A stretch of 39,883 nucleotides of DNA from Rhodothermus sp. (lineage in GTDB: Bacteria > Bacteroidota > Rhodothermia > Rhodothermales > Rhodothermaceae), in the NCBI GenBank assembly GCA_015487635.1, contig WFPM01000233.1, forward strand, positions 1 to 39,883. The letters run 5' to 3'. Position numbers and translations under genes: made by a program. How positions within the stretch are numbered: the first letter of the stretch is position 1; each line of letters starts with the position of its first letter. The notes beneath the pieces were generated by a model. The model was not told the origin of the DNA, searched no databases, and saw only the letters and a program-made list of their open reading frames with translations. Positions 27,961-36,456 of the stretch are shown in pieces.

Positions 27961-30900
27961 ATGATGCGTAAGACAGCCGTACTTGGCATCCTGTTGGTAC
28001 TGAGCCTGTTCGGTGAGCGGTTTGCCCGGGCTCAGTCAGAAAAAGAGTGGCGCGAAGGGCGCCGGCGTGAGTGGACCCTCAAGCAGGTCTATCGCTGGTA
28101 CACCTACCTGGAGCGACAACCGCTGCAGCAGAACCAGCTGGACTGTCCGGACTACACCACACGCCGAGACGTGGTGATGAACGGCAACAAGATCACCACG
28201 CAGATCACCAACTTCGGCTCCATCTCCAGCCCGGGCAATACGATCACGGACATTGTCTGGAACGGACTCGGCTACGGCTACGAATTCGGGCCGTTTGTGG
28301 CCGCCGAGGTGATCGACGAGGGCCATAAGGATCCCCAGAGTGTGCCCATGCGGGACGAGCAGGGGAATGTGGTTTACGACGCCAACGGCGATACCATCTG
28401 GGTGATGCATATCGTCTCGGACGGGCTGGTCTCGAACGGTGGCGAGCGCTCGCCGGATGGCAAGGAATGGTGGGGCTGGCAGCCCATTCCCTGCGCCCAG
28501 CCGGTCGGCTCATTTGAAGGGCTGGAGGTGGTCAACCCGGAGTCCAACGAAATTCCCACCAGTGACGCGCCGGATCGTGACCTTGACGGCCGTCCTGATT
28601 CGTGGCCTGAGAGCTGGTACAACCCGAACCTGCGTCAGTATGTTTGGCCCGGAGCCCTGCGCCAGGGTGCATCCAATGCCGACAAGGAAGCGCTTTACTT
28701 CATGAATGACTACAACAATAAGGAATTTCACTACTATCCCTTCCCGGATGACTCCACAAAACGCGGACTCGGACTGGAAGTTGAGGTGCGCGTCTATCAG
28801 TGGGCCAACCCATTGGCCGAAGACGCTATTTTCTTCGTCTACAAAATCACCAACAAAAGTCCCAAGGACCTGGAGAAAGTCATCTTTGGCATGTGGGGCG
28901 ACCCGCACGTGGGTGGTCCAGGCGACTGGCACGACGACCTGGCCTACTTCGACCGCCGCCTGAACATGGTCTACGCCTGGGACGCCGATGGCCGCTCGGA
29001 CATTCCTGGGCGTAAGCCGGGGTATTTCGGGTACAAGTTTCTGGAAAGTCCCGGCATTGACTACGACGGGATCGACAACGATGGCGACGGAATGGTCGAC
29101 GAATCCTGGTACGACGGGATCGACAACGACGGCGACTGGGACCCGGAGCGCGACGACGTAGGCATCGACGGCATCCCGGGTACCGGCGACGAAGGCGAAG
29201 GGGACGGGCTGCCCACACCGGGAGATCCCTACGACATCCGGCGGCCGGGTGAGCCCAACATTGACTTTACGGACATCGACGAAAGTGATATGATCGGGCT
29301 GACCAGCTTCGCCTCGCCCCCTTTTGCCGGCAATCGTATCAGCAACGATGAGCGGGTGTGGAGCTTCGTGCAGCCGGGACGCTTCGATGAGGTCCCGCCC
29401 GAGCCGGGGGATTACGTGTTCATCTACGGTTCAGGACCCTTCCGCCTGCGGGCCGGCGAAACCAAACGCTTCTCCATTGCGCTGCTGATGGGTGAGAACC
29501 TGGAGGATCTGATGCTCAATGCCGAAACCGTCCAGGAAATCTACAACGCTGGCTATCGCTTCGCCAAACCGCCTGAGAAGCCGCATGTGGTGGCTGTGCC
29601 TGGAGACCGTAAAGTGACGCTTTACTGGGATGACCGGGCAGAGTACTCAATAGATCCGCTTAGCGGAGAAAATGACTTCGAGGGTTACGTGATCTACCGC
29701 TCGACCGATCCCGAATTTGCCGATCTGCAGACCATTACTGACATTAATGGCACCCCGTTTCTCTATGAACCGTTGAAGATGGTCACGGGGGTGCCTGCCC
29801 GCTTCGACCGTATTAACGGCATCAAGGGACTTTCCCCGGTACCCTATCCGCGCCGTGGGGTGGCCTACTTCCTGGGGAACGATACCGGTCTGCGCCACAC
29901 GTTTGTGGATTCCAACAACGTGATTAACGGCCAGCGATATTTCTACGCGGTGGTGGCCTACGATCACGGGGCCCCGGACCTGGGCATTCCGCCCAGCGAG
30001 ACCAGCAAAACCATCACCTATAACCCAGAAACTGATACCTATATCTTCGATGTGAACACGGTCTCCGTGGTGCCGCGTCCGCCGGCCGCCGGCTACGTGC
30101 CGCCGGAGGTGGTGGCGGATGAACCGTCGGCTACGGGGCCGGTGGCTCACGTGTCAGGCCATGGTACGGGCAGGATCCACATTCAGGTGATCAACCCGAT
30201 GGCCGTCGAAGATGATAATCCCTATCGCCTGATTTTTGAGGAGGTTGACGGTCAGCTTGCCTACACCGTGATTGACGAAAAGCCGGTAGAGGTCACTATC
30301 CAAGTCGGTCGTGTCGGCAAATCGGCAGGACTGGGCTACCGCAACATCCTTCCGGAAACCTTCGAGCTGCTGCATAACGGCCAGCCTCTGCAGGAAGGCG
30401 TCGACTACACGCTCAATGCCCGAGCAGGCAGGGTGATCTACCTAGACGGTGGAGCGATTGAGCCGGGAATGGAACTGGTGGCCCGCTTTCAGTACCAGCC
30501 AATTTACCGTAGTACACTGCTGAACTTTGAAGAAGCTAATCCCATTTTCGATGGACTGCATCTGTTTGTGCAGAATGATCCACTGGCGATCGATACGGTG
30601 CATACCGGATGGGTGCAAGGCGGGGCGGGCTTCACCTATCAGGTGCGGGTGGCCACGGCTGGCCCTGGTCGCCGGGGCGTACCCTACGACTACGAAATTC
30701 GCTTTGCCGACGAAATCGTTGACACCAGCTTTTCCATACAGCTCCCGCTGCCGTTTCGGGTCTACAACCGGACGCGGGCTAACGAACCCATCGACGTCTT
30801 CGTACCGGATGTAAACCGCAACGGTCGCTGGGATATCGACGAACGCATCATCTTTCTGGAATATCAGGAGGGCTCTCCGATTGCCACCTGGGAGGTACGC

Positions 30901-31359
30901 TTCTTCGATCCGGAAAATCGGGGAACGCTGCCGGGGGAAGGGGATGTGTTTCAGGTGGTAACGCGCAAGCCTTTCACGACAGACGACGTCTTTACTTTTC
31001 GCACGCGGGCGGCTCGTACCGAACCGGAAAAGGTTCGGCAGCAGATGCGGGAGATCTACGTAGTGCCCAATCCCTATGTGGCCACCAACGTGCTCGAGCC
31101 GCGCAACCCAGTTTCGCGTACGCGGCGCGGAGATCGACGTCTGTACTTCGCCAATCTTCCGCCTCGCTGCACCATCCGCATTTACACGCTGGCAGGCGAG
31201 CTGGTAGACGTGATCGAACACGATAGCCCGATCGACAACGGGATTGCCTACTGGGATCTGCGGAGTCGCGACAATATGGATATTGCCTACGGGCTTTACA
31301 TCTTCCACGTAGAGTCGGAAGAAGGTACCTATGTCGGGAAGTTTGCGGTTATCAAATAG
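27961..31359 (+). CDS. Large exported protein with calcium-loop array and C-terminal sorting-like domain
   Basis: 1132 residues. A signal peptide (~1-25, ending RAQ) is followed by a long unassigned N-terminal part. Residues ~360-430 hold tandem Asp-rich loops (DYDGIDNDGDGMVDESWYDG, repeated as DGIDNDGDWDPE and then GIDGIPGTGDEGEGDG), resembling thrombospondin-3/dockerin-type Ca sites. Fibronectin-like strands occur around 535-690 (VVAVPGDRKVTLYWDD ... GYVIYRSTDPEF). The end reads YVVPNPYVATNV ... CTIRIYTLAGELVDVIEH ... YGLYIFHVES ... GKFAVIK, a sorting-type C-terminus. Starts 12 nt after the TonB receptor and overlaps the PorV gene by 29 nt. Likely a surface protein exported with help of that barrel. 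Function unknown. Confidence 0.85.
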   Translation: MMRKTAVLGILLVLSLFGERFARAQSEKEWREGRRREWTLKQVYRWYTYLERQPLQQNQLDCPDYTTRRDVVMNGNKITTQITNFGSISSPGNTITDIVWNGLGYGYEFGPFVAAEVIDEGHKDPQSVPMRDEQGNVVYDANGDTIWVMHIVSDGLVSNGGERSPDGKEWWGWQPIPCAQPVGSFEGLEVVNPESNEIPTSDAPDRDLDGRPDSWPESWYNPNLRQYVWPGALRQGASNADKEALYFMNDYNNKEFHYYPFPDDSTKRGLGLEVEVRVYQWANPLAEDAIFFVYKITNKSPKDLEKVIFGMWGDPHVGGPGDWHDDLAYFDRRLNMVYAWDADGRSDIPGRKPGYFGYKFLESPGIDYDGIDNDGDGMVDESWYDGIDNDGDWDPERDDVGIDGIPGTGDEGEGDGLPTPGDPYDIRRPGEPNIDFTDIDESDMIGLTSFASPPFAGNRISNDERVWSFVQPGRFDEVPPEPGDYVFIYGSGPFRLRAGETKRFSIALLMGENLEDLMLNAETVQEIYNAGYRFAKPPEKPHVVAVPGDRKVTLYWDDRAEYSIDPLSGENDFEGYVIYRSTDPEFADLQTITDINGTPFLYEPLKMVTGVPARFDRINGIKGLSPVPYPRRGVAYFLGNDTGLRHTFVDSNNVINGQRYFYAVVAYDHGAPDLGIPPSETSKTITYNPETDTYIFDVNTVSVVPRPPAAGYVPPEVVADEPSATGPVAHVSGHGTGRIHIQVINPMAVEDDNPYRLIFEEVDGQLAYTVIDEKPVEVTIQVGRVGKSAGLGYRNILPETFELLHNGQPLQEGVDYTLNARAGRVIYLDGGAIEPGMELVARFQYQPIYRSTLLNFEEANPIFDGLHLFVQNDPLAIDTVHTGWVQGGAGFTYQVRVATAGPGRRGVPYDYEIRFADEIVDTSFSIQLPLPFRVYNRTRANEPIDVFVPDVNRNGRWDIDERIIFLEYQEGSPIATWEVRFFDPENRGTLPGEGDVFQVVTRKPFTTDDVFTFRTRAARTEPEKVRQQMREIYVVPNPYVATNVLEPRNPVSRTRRGDRRLYFANLPPRCTIRIYTLAGELVDVIEHDSPIDNGIAYWDLRSRDNMDIAYGLYIFHVESEEGTYVGKFAVIK

Positions 31360-32398
31360 CCTGCTGAGACTGCTGGCCGTCGTTTTACTGATGGGTGGAG
31401 CACCGGCTGTCCGGGCCCAGCTGTCCAACGAAGGTCCGGCACGGGGCACCATCACCAAGGTCGGAACGACGAGCGCGCAGTTTCTGAAGCTGGGCGTGGG
31501 AGCGCGTCCGCTGGCGTTGGGGGGCACGTATGTGGCCATGGGGACCGACCTGCCGGCAATTTACTGGAATGTAGCAGGGCTGGCCTGGTTCAGGGGCGGT
31601 GCGGCTCAGTTCACACATACCGACTATCTGGCCGGTATTTCCTACGACGTGGCACTACTGGCCATTTCGCTGGGATCGGCCGGTTCGATCGGGGCCGGAC
31701 TCTATTACCTGAACTCAGGAGAGATGCCGGTGCGTACCGTGGAGGAGCCGGAAGGTACCGGCGAGCGCTTCTCGGTGCAGAGTCTCGCGCTGCAACTTTC
31801 TTATGCACGCAATCTTACTGATCGCTTTGCACTGGGCGGGTCGATCAAATACATCCGGGAATCAATCTGGCACAGCAGTGCTTCGGCCGTGGCTGTGGAT
31901 ATCGGCGTGCGTTTCATTACGCCTTTCGAGCGGCTGGTTATCGGTGCCAGCATTTCCAACTTCGGTCCCAAGATGCGCATGGACGGGCGGGACATCTATT
32001 TCAGCGTGGACCCGGACCTGCAGAATCAGGGGAACGTGGAGGTGGTCAACGCGGCCTACCTGCTGGATTCGTACGATCTGCCGCTGCTGTTTCGCTTTGG
32101 TGTGGCCTTCACGGCCTACAAAAATCGAAATGTCCGGCTCATGCTGCTGAGTGATGCGGCCCACCCCAACGACAACACGGAGTACATGAACTTTGGCGCC
32201 GAGCTGAGCCTTCGCAATCTGCTGGCGTTTCGCATCGGCTACCGGAATGCCTTTGAGCGCGACGGCGAACAGGGACTTACGCTCGGGGGTGGGCTGACGC
32301 TGGTATCCGCCGGGCTGCGCGCGCAGTTCGACTTTGCACATGCGAGTTTCGGGCGGCTGGGATCGACGCGCTGGATCAGCGTGGGCATTGCATTCTGA
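31331..32398 (+). CDS. PorV/PorQ-family outer-membrane beta-barrel protein
   Basis: 355 residues with a signal peptide ending VRAQ (~res 30). The family block FLKLGVGARPLALGGTYVAM then DLPAIYWNVAGLA (res ~50-85) is diagnostic of the UPF0164/PorV group, and the C-terminus ends in a barrel-type WISVGIAF. In type IX secretion PorV shuttles cargo from the translocon to the attachment complex. Here it overlaps the gene for a large protein with a sorting-type C-terminus by 29 nt, so a cargo-dedicated PorV paralogue is a reasonable inference. Whether it serves the main secretion system or only this cluster cannot be told. Confidence 0.9.
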   Translation: MSGSLRLSNSLLRLLAVVLLMGGAPAVRAQLSNEGPARGTITKVGTTSAQFLKLGVGARPLALGGTYVAMGTDLPAIYWNVAGLAWFRGGAAQFTHTDYLAGISYDVALLAISLGSAGSIGAGLYYLNSGEMPVRTVEEPEGTGERFSVQSLALQLSYARNLTDRFALGGSIKYIRESIWHSSASAVAVDIGVRFITPFERLVIGASISNFGPKMRMDGRDIYFSVDPDLQNQGNVEVVNAAYLLDSYDLPLLFRFGVAFTAYKNRNVRLMLLSDAAHPNDNTEYMNFGAELSLRNLLAFRIGYRNAFERDGEQGLTLGGGLTLVSAGLRAQFDFAHASFGRLGSTRWISVGIAF

Positions 32399-32403
32399 CG
32401 GCT

Positions 32404-34026
32404 ATGCGTATGAGCAAAAGACTTCTGTTGCTGGCATTTCTGGTTCTGACGCCGGCAGTGCAGGCGCAGCAGCGATCCGATGCCGTCGAACATCCGGTCA
32501 GGCTTCAGCAACCCGTTTTTAAAAAGGAAGACGGTCGCAAGATCTGGGAGGCGCGAAGTGATACGCTTTCTGAGCCGTTTACCGGGATCATTCTGCGAGG
32601 AACGACCAGGCCGGGCACATCGCTTCGGGGGTGGATTCAGCTGGGTGGCCGCGACGACTGGCGTGAACTGACGATTCTGCGACAGCAGCGGTCTTCCATT
32701 TTCTGGGCGGGCTACCGGAGCGACAGTCTGTTGCATGCGCCGTTTTTCCGCGTTCGGTTTGAAGGGGAGGGGGTTGGCTCGCTGGAGATCATCGAGGCGG
32801 GCATCTTCAACCACCTCGACGACTCGCTCCGTGGGGCCCTGAAGTGGCGTATCGTGCCCGGACGGCCGACGGGGCATATTCGGGCGCCACACCTTATCCG
32901 GCGGAGCGAATGGGGGGCCCGTCCCTTCGTCGGCACACCTTCTCCACAGCCCTACTATGACTATGAGACTTTTCACCACACGGCGGGTTTTGCGCCGCGC
33001 ACCTATGCCGAGGGCGTTCAGGAGGTGCGCAACATTCAGCGGTTTCATCAGGACGTGCGGGGTTGGAGCGATATCGGTTACCACTTTCTACTTGACCTTG
33101 AAGGCAGGATCTACCAGGGGCGGCCCTTTGCCGATGAGAGCATTCCCTTCGATCAGGGGCCGCCGCTCGTGATAGGAGCACACGTCGGAGGACACAACAC
33201 AGGCAACATCGGCGTGGCCATTATGGGATGTTTCCACCCGCCGGAGGGATCCCACTGTGTTGATCAGCTCACTCCGGCGGCCCGCGACTCGCTGGTGCTG
33301 CTGCTGGCCTACCTGATCGACACCTATGGCATCGATCCGTTGCACATCCGCGGGCATCGTGAGTGGCCTTCGGCTTCGACCGCCTGTCCGGGCGACAACA
33401 ACATGGCGCTGTTGCCCGCCATTCGCCAGGAAGTGGCCGAACTCCTTGAGCGCGGCACCAGACAGCCAGCCGAGCTTGTAGCCGAGGTAAGTGTCGATGC
33501 CGACGGGGTGGTGCGTCTGCGCTGGAACTTTGTCACCATTCGCAATGCCAGCCGGCTTACGATTGTGCGACAGGCCGGGGTGCGAACGGATACGATCTAT
33601 CAGACGACCGCTCTGGAATCGGGAGCATTTGCCGACGTGACGGCTCCCGCATCCGCACAACTGGTCTATCAGTTTGTGGTCTTCTCCGATACGGGCTATC
33701 CGTTCGTTCTAGAGGAGGACACGGTTCAGTTGCCGCATTATGCCGACTGGCTGCGCGTGGTGGTCTTTCCGTCACCCTTCACCGAGGAGGCGCGCCTGCG
33801 TTACTACCTGCGCACCACGGCATGGGTTGAGGCCGACCTGTTTGACGTGCTCGGGCGTCCGGTGCGCCGTCTGATCCGGGGATATGTCACTTCAGGCTGG
33901 CATGGCTTTTCCTTTGCCCTTCGGGGAGCGGCTACCGGGATGTACTATGTGCGTTTTCGTGCCAGTCTGATTGGCAATCGAGAGTTCGTGCGGGTGATCC
34001 CCGTCGTGTACGCGGGCGGGCCATAG
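32404..34026 (+). CDS. Exported peptidoglycan-recognition amidase with C-terminal sorting-like domain
   Basis: 540 residues with a signal peptide ending VQAQ. The PGRP/amidase_2 domain occupies ~res 165-340: RRSEWGARP, FHHTAGF (zinc His), IGYHFLLDLEGRIYQGRP, HVGGHNTGNIGVAIMG, then HIRGHREW ... ACPG, whose His and Cys complete the zinc site. It should cleave MurNAc-L-Ala bonds. The C-terminus (VVVFPSPFTEEARLRYYL ... VEADLFDVLGRPVRRL ... GMYYVRF) is a sorting/FlgD-like module, so the enzyme is probably surface-exposed or released and may act on other cells' peptidoglycan or on self turnover. Last gene of the cluster; decayed DNA follows directly. Confidence 0.92.
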   Translation: MRMSKRLLLLAFLVLTPAVQAQQRSDAVEHPVRLQQPVFKKEDGRKIWEARSDTLSEPFTGIILRGTTRPGTSLRGWIQLGGRDDWRELTILRQQRSSIFWAGYRSDSLLHAPFFRVRFEGEGVGSLEIIEAGIFNHLDDSLRGALKWRIVPGRPTGHIRAPHLIRRSEWGARPFVGTPSPQPYYDYETFHHTAGFAPRTYAEGVQEVRNIQRFHQDVRGWSDIGYHFLLDLEGRIYQGRPFADESIPFDQGPPLVIGAHVGGHNTGNIGVAIMGCFHPPEGSHCVDQLTPAARDSLVLLLAYLIDTYGIDPLHIRGHREWPSASTACPGDNNMALLPAIRQEVAELLERGTRQPAELVAEVSVDADGVVRLRWNFVTIRNASRLTIVRQAGVRTDTIYQTTALESGAFADVTAPASAQLVYQFVVFSDTGYPFVLEEDTVQLPHYADWLRVVVFPSPFTEEARLRYYLRTTAWVEADLFDVLGRPVRRLIRGYVTSGWHGFSFALRGAATGMYYVRFRASLIGNREFVRVIPVVYAGGP

Positions 34027-34052
34027 CGCATGCAAACTATGCGGGTGGATTC

Positions 34053-34210
34053 CTTTGCGTTGCGGAGATTGAACGACGCTATGAGCTTACCCTTAGGGTG
34101 GCGGCCTACAACCTCACGACGGGCGCCTCGTTGTTTTATCGAGCCGATACACTGTTTCCTACCGCCTCGGTCATTAAACTGGCTGTTCTGGTTGAGCTTT
34201 CTGAGTCCGC
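34053..34210 (+). pseudogene. Class A beta-lactamase-like stub
   Basis: Frame reads AEIERRYELTLRVAAYNLTT then GASLFYRADTLFPTASVIKL then AVLVELSE. This fits the N-terminal region of class A serine beta-lactamases up to and past the SxxK active-site motif (SVIK). After about 50 residues similarity ends, and SDN, the omega loop and KTG motifs are all missing. It follows the amidase stop by ~25 bp and is not a functional gene. Family call from motif and context (Y-RAD-FP-AS-xK) only. Confidence 0.68.
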
Positions 34211-34346
34211 AAGATACGGTTTTCACACACTCAGCAAAACCAAAAGCTATGGAGGCGCGGGCGCAACGCCGGCTAGTGATTTACTTATGATAAGTTGTAT
34301 TATCGCAATCTATAGTAGAGCCGCTCTCTGAGGCTCTCTGTCGGCT

Positions 34347-36008
34347 TTGCTGGTTGCTTACCTCACTGCAGCTATAGTCCCCGGGCGTTCCCTGCAGCGC
34401 AAGCGGGGCCCACGACCCGAAGCCCTCAGTCTTCAGAAGTTGCTTGCAAAGAAGTCCCGGGACGCGCATCTTTCGCGAAGCGGCAACCAGATCCTCCTGG
34501 AAGCCGATGGCCAGGCCCTGCTACTGGACTTCGGCCGCTCCTTCAACCGATGGAACCGACACTTCACGGAGTTTCTCGGGCCGCGCGCCGCGCTCGGCCT
34601 GCGCGATCTGCTGGCCCTCGGGCTGCTGCCGCGCTTCCGCGGACTCTACCGCGACGCTGCCGACGACACGCTCTTTCCCTCGGAACTGGAGCGCCGCTTT
34701 CTGGACGGTGCACCCGACGGCGGTCACATCCAGGCGCTGCTGCTGTCGCACGCCCATCTGGATCACGCCGGCGCAATCGCCTACCTGCGCGCCGACCTGC
34801 CCGTCGTAGCCAGCGCCGCCACGGCCGCCATCCTCAAGGCCATGCAGGATACCTCACAGATCGGATTGGATGCCGAAGTCGCTTATTTAAACCCTCGCCT
34901 TCCCAACGACGAGGGCCTTCTTGAATCCGTTCGCAGGGGTTCCTACCTGCGCCGCCCCTATCGCCTGCTGCTGGGTCGCCTGGACCGCTTTCCGCTGCAG
35001 TCTCCGGCCAAAACCAGGACGCTCGACGGACATCCCTGGACTCCGGCCACCACCCCGCTTTCGGTTGGCTGCTTCCGGGTTGAAGCCTTCCCGGTTGACC
35101 ATTCCGTGCCGGGCGCGCTGGCTTTCTATATCGAGACGCCGGCCGGCCCGGTCGTCTACACGGGCGATCTGCGGCGCCACGGCCGATGGGGCGACCTTAC
35201 GGAACGGTTCGTACAGACGCTTGAAGGCCGGGATATCTTCCTGCTCATCACCGAAGGTACCCGCCTGGACAGCCAGGGCCCGGCCCGCACCGAAGCGGCC
35301 GTCCAGGCGGCGTTGCACGACGCGATCCGCCGGCATGCTGGCGCACCTGTCGCCGTGGACTTTGCCCCACGCAACCTTGAGCGGCTGCGCGCCTGCCTGG
35401 AGGTGGCCCGTGATCTGGATCGCCAGCTGGTCATCACCCCGAAGGACGCCTACCTGCTGCGTGCCCTGGCCGAAGCGGATCCCTCCTGGCAGGCAACACT
35501 CCAGGCGGCACGGATCCTCCAAGAACCGCGCGTCCGTCGCCCGACCTGGGAGGCCTGGCTCTGGGAGCAGTCCGACATCCATCCGGTCAGCCTGGAAGAA
35601 ATCACACGGGATCCGGGCGCCTTTCTGCTGGCCTTCGGCTTCTATGAAATGAACCGCCTGCTGGACTTGCGGCTGCTCGAGCAGACGATGGGTCGACCGT
35701 GCCGACAGGGCCTCTACATCTTCAGCAACAGCTACTGGGCCGACGAAGAACAGATGCTTGACCTGGCGGTGCTGATGCACTGGCTGCGGGCGCTGGCGTT
35801 TCGGCCGCTGCCCGAGTGGCTGGAAAATCCTCCCTCCAACCCTGCCGAAGCAGAGAATCCCTACCACACATCGGGCCATGCGCCGGCCGACGACCTTGTG
35901 GAAGTGGCGCGCCGGCTGCGTCCTTGCCATCTGCTGCCCGTGCACACGGAAGCTCCAGAGCGCTGGCGCGAGCTGCTCCGGGGGACAAACACCCGGATCC
36001 TTGTGTAA
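34347..36008 (+). CDS. RNase J-like MBL-fold/beta-CASP hydrolase with disrupted N-terminus
   Basis: Up to 553 residues from a TTG at 34347; another TTG at 34440 gives 522. All metallo-beta-lactamase and beta-CASP motifs are present: SHAHLDHAG (motif 2), DHSVPGA (motif 3 His), YTGDLRRHG (motif 4 Asp), LITEGTR (motif A), HTSGHAPADDL (motif B His) and LLPVHTE (motif C His). It is thus predicted to be an active zinc nuclease of the RNase J/CPSF-like group. The family normally opens with a strand and GGVxEIGGNQILLE; here only SGNQILLEADGQALLLDFG is intact, preceded by unrelated residues, and no ATG or ribosome site is evident. The 5' end seems replaced. The stop codon TAA is supplied by palindromic element B. 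Confidence 0.75.
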   Translation: MLVAYLTAAIVPGRSLQRKRGPRPEALSLQKLLAKKSRDAHLSRSGNQILLEADGQALLLDFGRSFNRWNRHFTEFLGPRAALGLRDLLALGLLPRFRGLYRDAADDTLFPSELERRFLDGAPDGGHIQALLLSHAHLDHAGAIAYLRADLPVVASAATAAILKAMQDTSQIGLDAEVAYLNPRLPNDEGLLESVRRGSYLRRPYRLLLGRLDRFPLQSPAKTRTLDGHPWTPATTPLSVGCFRVEAFPVDHSVPGALAFYIETPAGPVVYTGDLRRHGRWGDLTERFVQTLEGRDIFLLITEGTRLDSQGPARTEAAVQAALHDAIRRHAGAPVAVDFAPRNLERLRACLEVARDLDRQLVITPKDAYLLRALAEADPSWQATLQAARILQEPRVRRPTWEAWLWEQSDIHPVSLEEITRDPGAFLLAFGFYEMNRLLDLRLLEQTMGRPCRQGLYIFSNSYWADEEQMLDLAVLMHWLRALAFRPLPEWLENPPSNPAEAENPYHTSGHAPADDLVEVARRLRPCHLLPVHTEAPERWRELLRGTNTRILV

Positions 36009-36045
36009 GACAAGGAGCACGCCATTGAACTTTCCTTACACAAGG
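35999..36045 (-). repeat. Oriented palindromic element, copy B
   Basis: Minus strand reads CCTTGTGTAAGG, AAAG, variable centre, TTACACAAGG. 10-bp perfect arms, 27-nt centre between arms. The plus-strand right arm (CCTTGTGTAA) contains the stop codon TAA of the RNase J-like gene, so that gene's reading frame ends inside the element. Confidence 0.8.
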
Positions 36046-36228
36046 CCCTCCGCTTCAGTCCTCCCCCACCGGCGCACACATGCCTGCTCCCAGATCGCGA
36101 GAAAGCGTCCAGAAAAGAACTTTTTCCGGTTGGGCCCTGATTACCTCCGACGGGAACCGTCCCTTTTCGGGAGCGCTAACCGGCCTGGCAGTCGCCTCTC
36201 TGCCCGGACCGAACACTCCAGCACACCG

Positions 36229-36276
36229 CCTTGTGTAATATCCAACGCGACAAGATCACTTTTTCCTTACACAAGG
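36229..36276 (-). repeat. Oriented palindromic element, copy C
   Basis: Minus strand reads CCTTGTGTAAGG, AAAA, variable centre, TTACACAAGG. 10-bp perfect arms, 28-nt centre. It lies 183 bp from copy B; that interval carries no recognisable gene. The 3' remnant of a small gene begins 13 nt away at 36289. Confidence 0.8.
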
Positions 36277-36288
36277 TCGCGCGGCATG

Positions 36289-36331
36289 CTACGGCTGCCG
36301 ACGCTGCAGGCCGAGCACGTCCTCCACACTG
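36289..36331 (-). pseudogene. 3' end remnant of the small gene family seen intact at 39410
   Basis: Read on the minus strand, with one missing base, it encodes VWRT-LGLQRRQP and a stop, against VWKTMLDLQLRQP and a stop at the end of the gene at 39410-39748. The DNA of copies C and D plus this 3' end matches at 34 of 35 positions (36267-36301 versus 39388-39422), then about three-quarters over the next 30 bases. Upstream of codon ~13 from the end all similarity ceases. Confidence 0.65.
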
Positions 36332-36456
36332 TCACACTACAAAACATGAATGCATTTGGTCTGTTTGCTCGGAACATTTTGTTTACTTGTGACCAATCTC
36401 TGAAACCCAACAGCTACATCTGATACAACAACACGAGGATCAAATCGACGTGCCCT
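36332..36456. other. Start of the lower-GC block; no gene seen
   Basis: Sequence shifts from GC-rich to balanced composition here. No gene or repeat is recognised. A weak GAGGATC lies about 20 nt before the next start codon. Confidence 0.4.

Noticed and set aside
36046-36228. Gene or RNA between elements B and C
   Set aside because: No sustained frame on either strand and no recognisable RNA fold; reported only as spacer.
35999-36276. Canonical integron attC sites
   Set aside because: The arms lack RYYYAAC/GTTRRRY core sites and no integron integrase is visible; only the position at gene 3' ends is similar.
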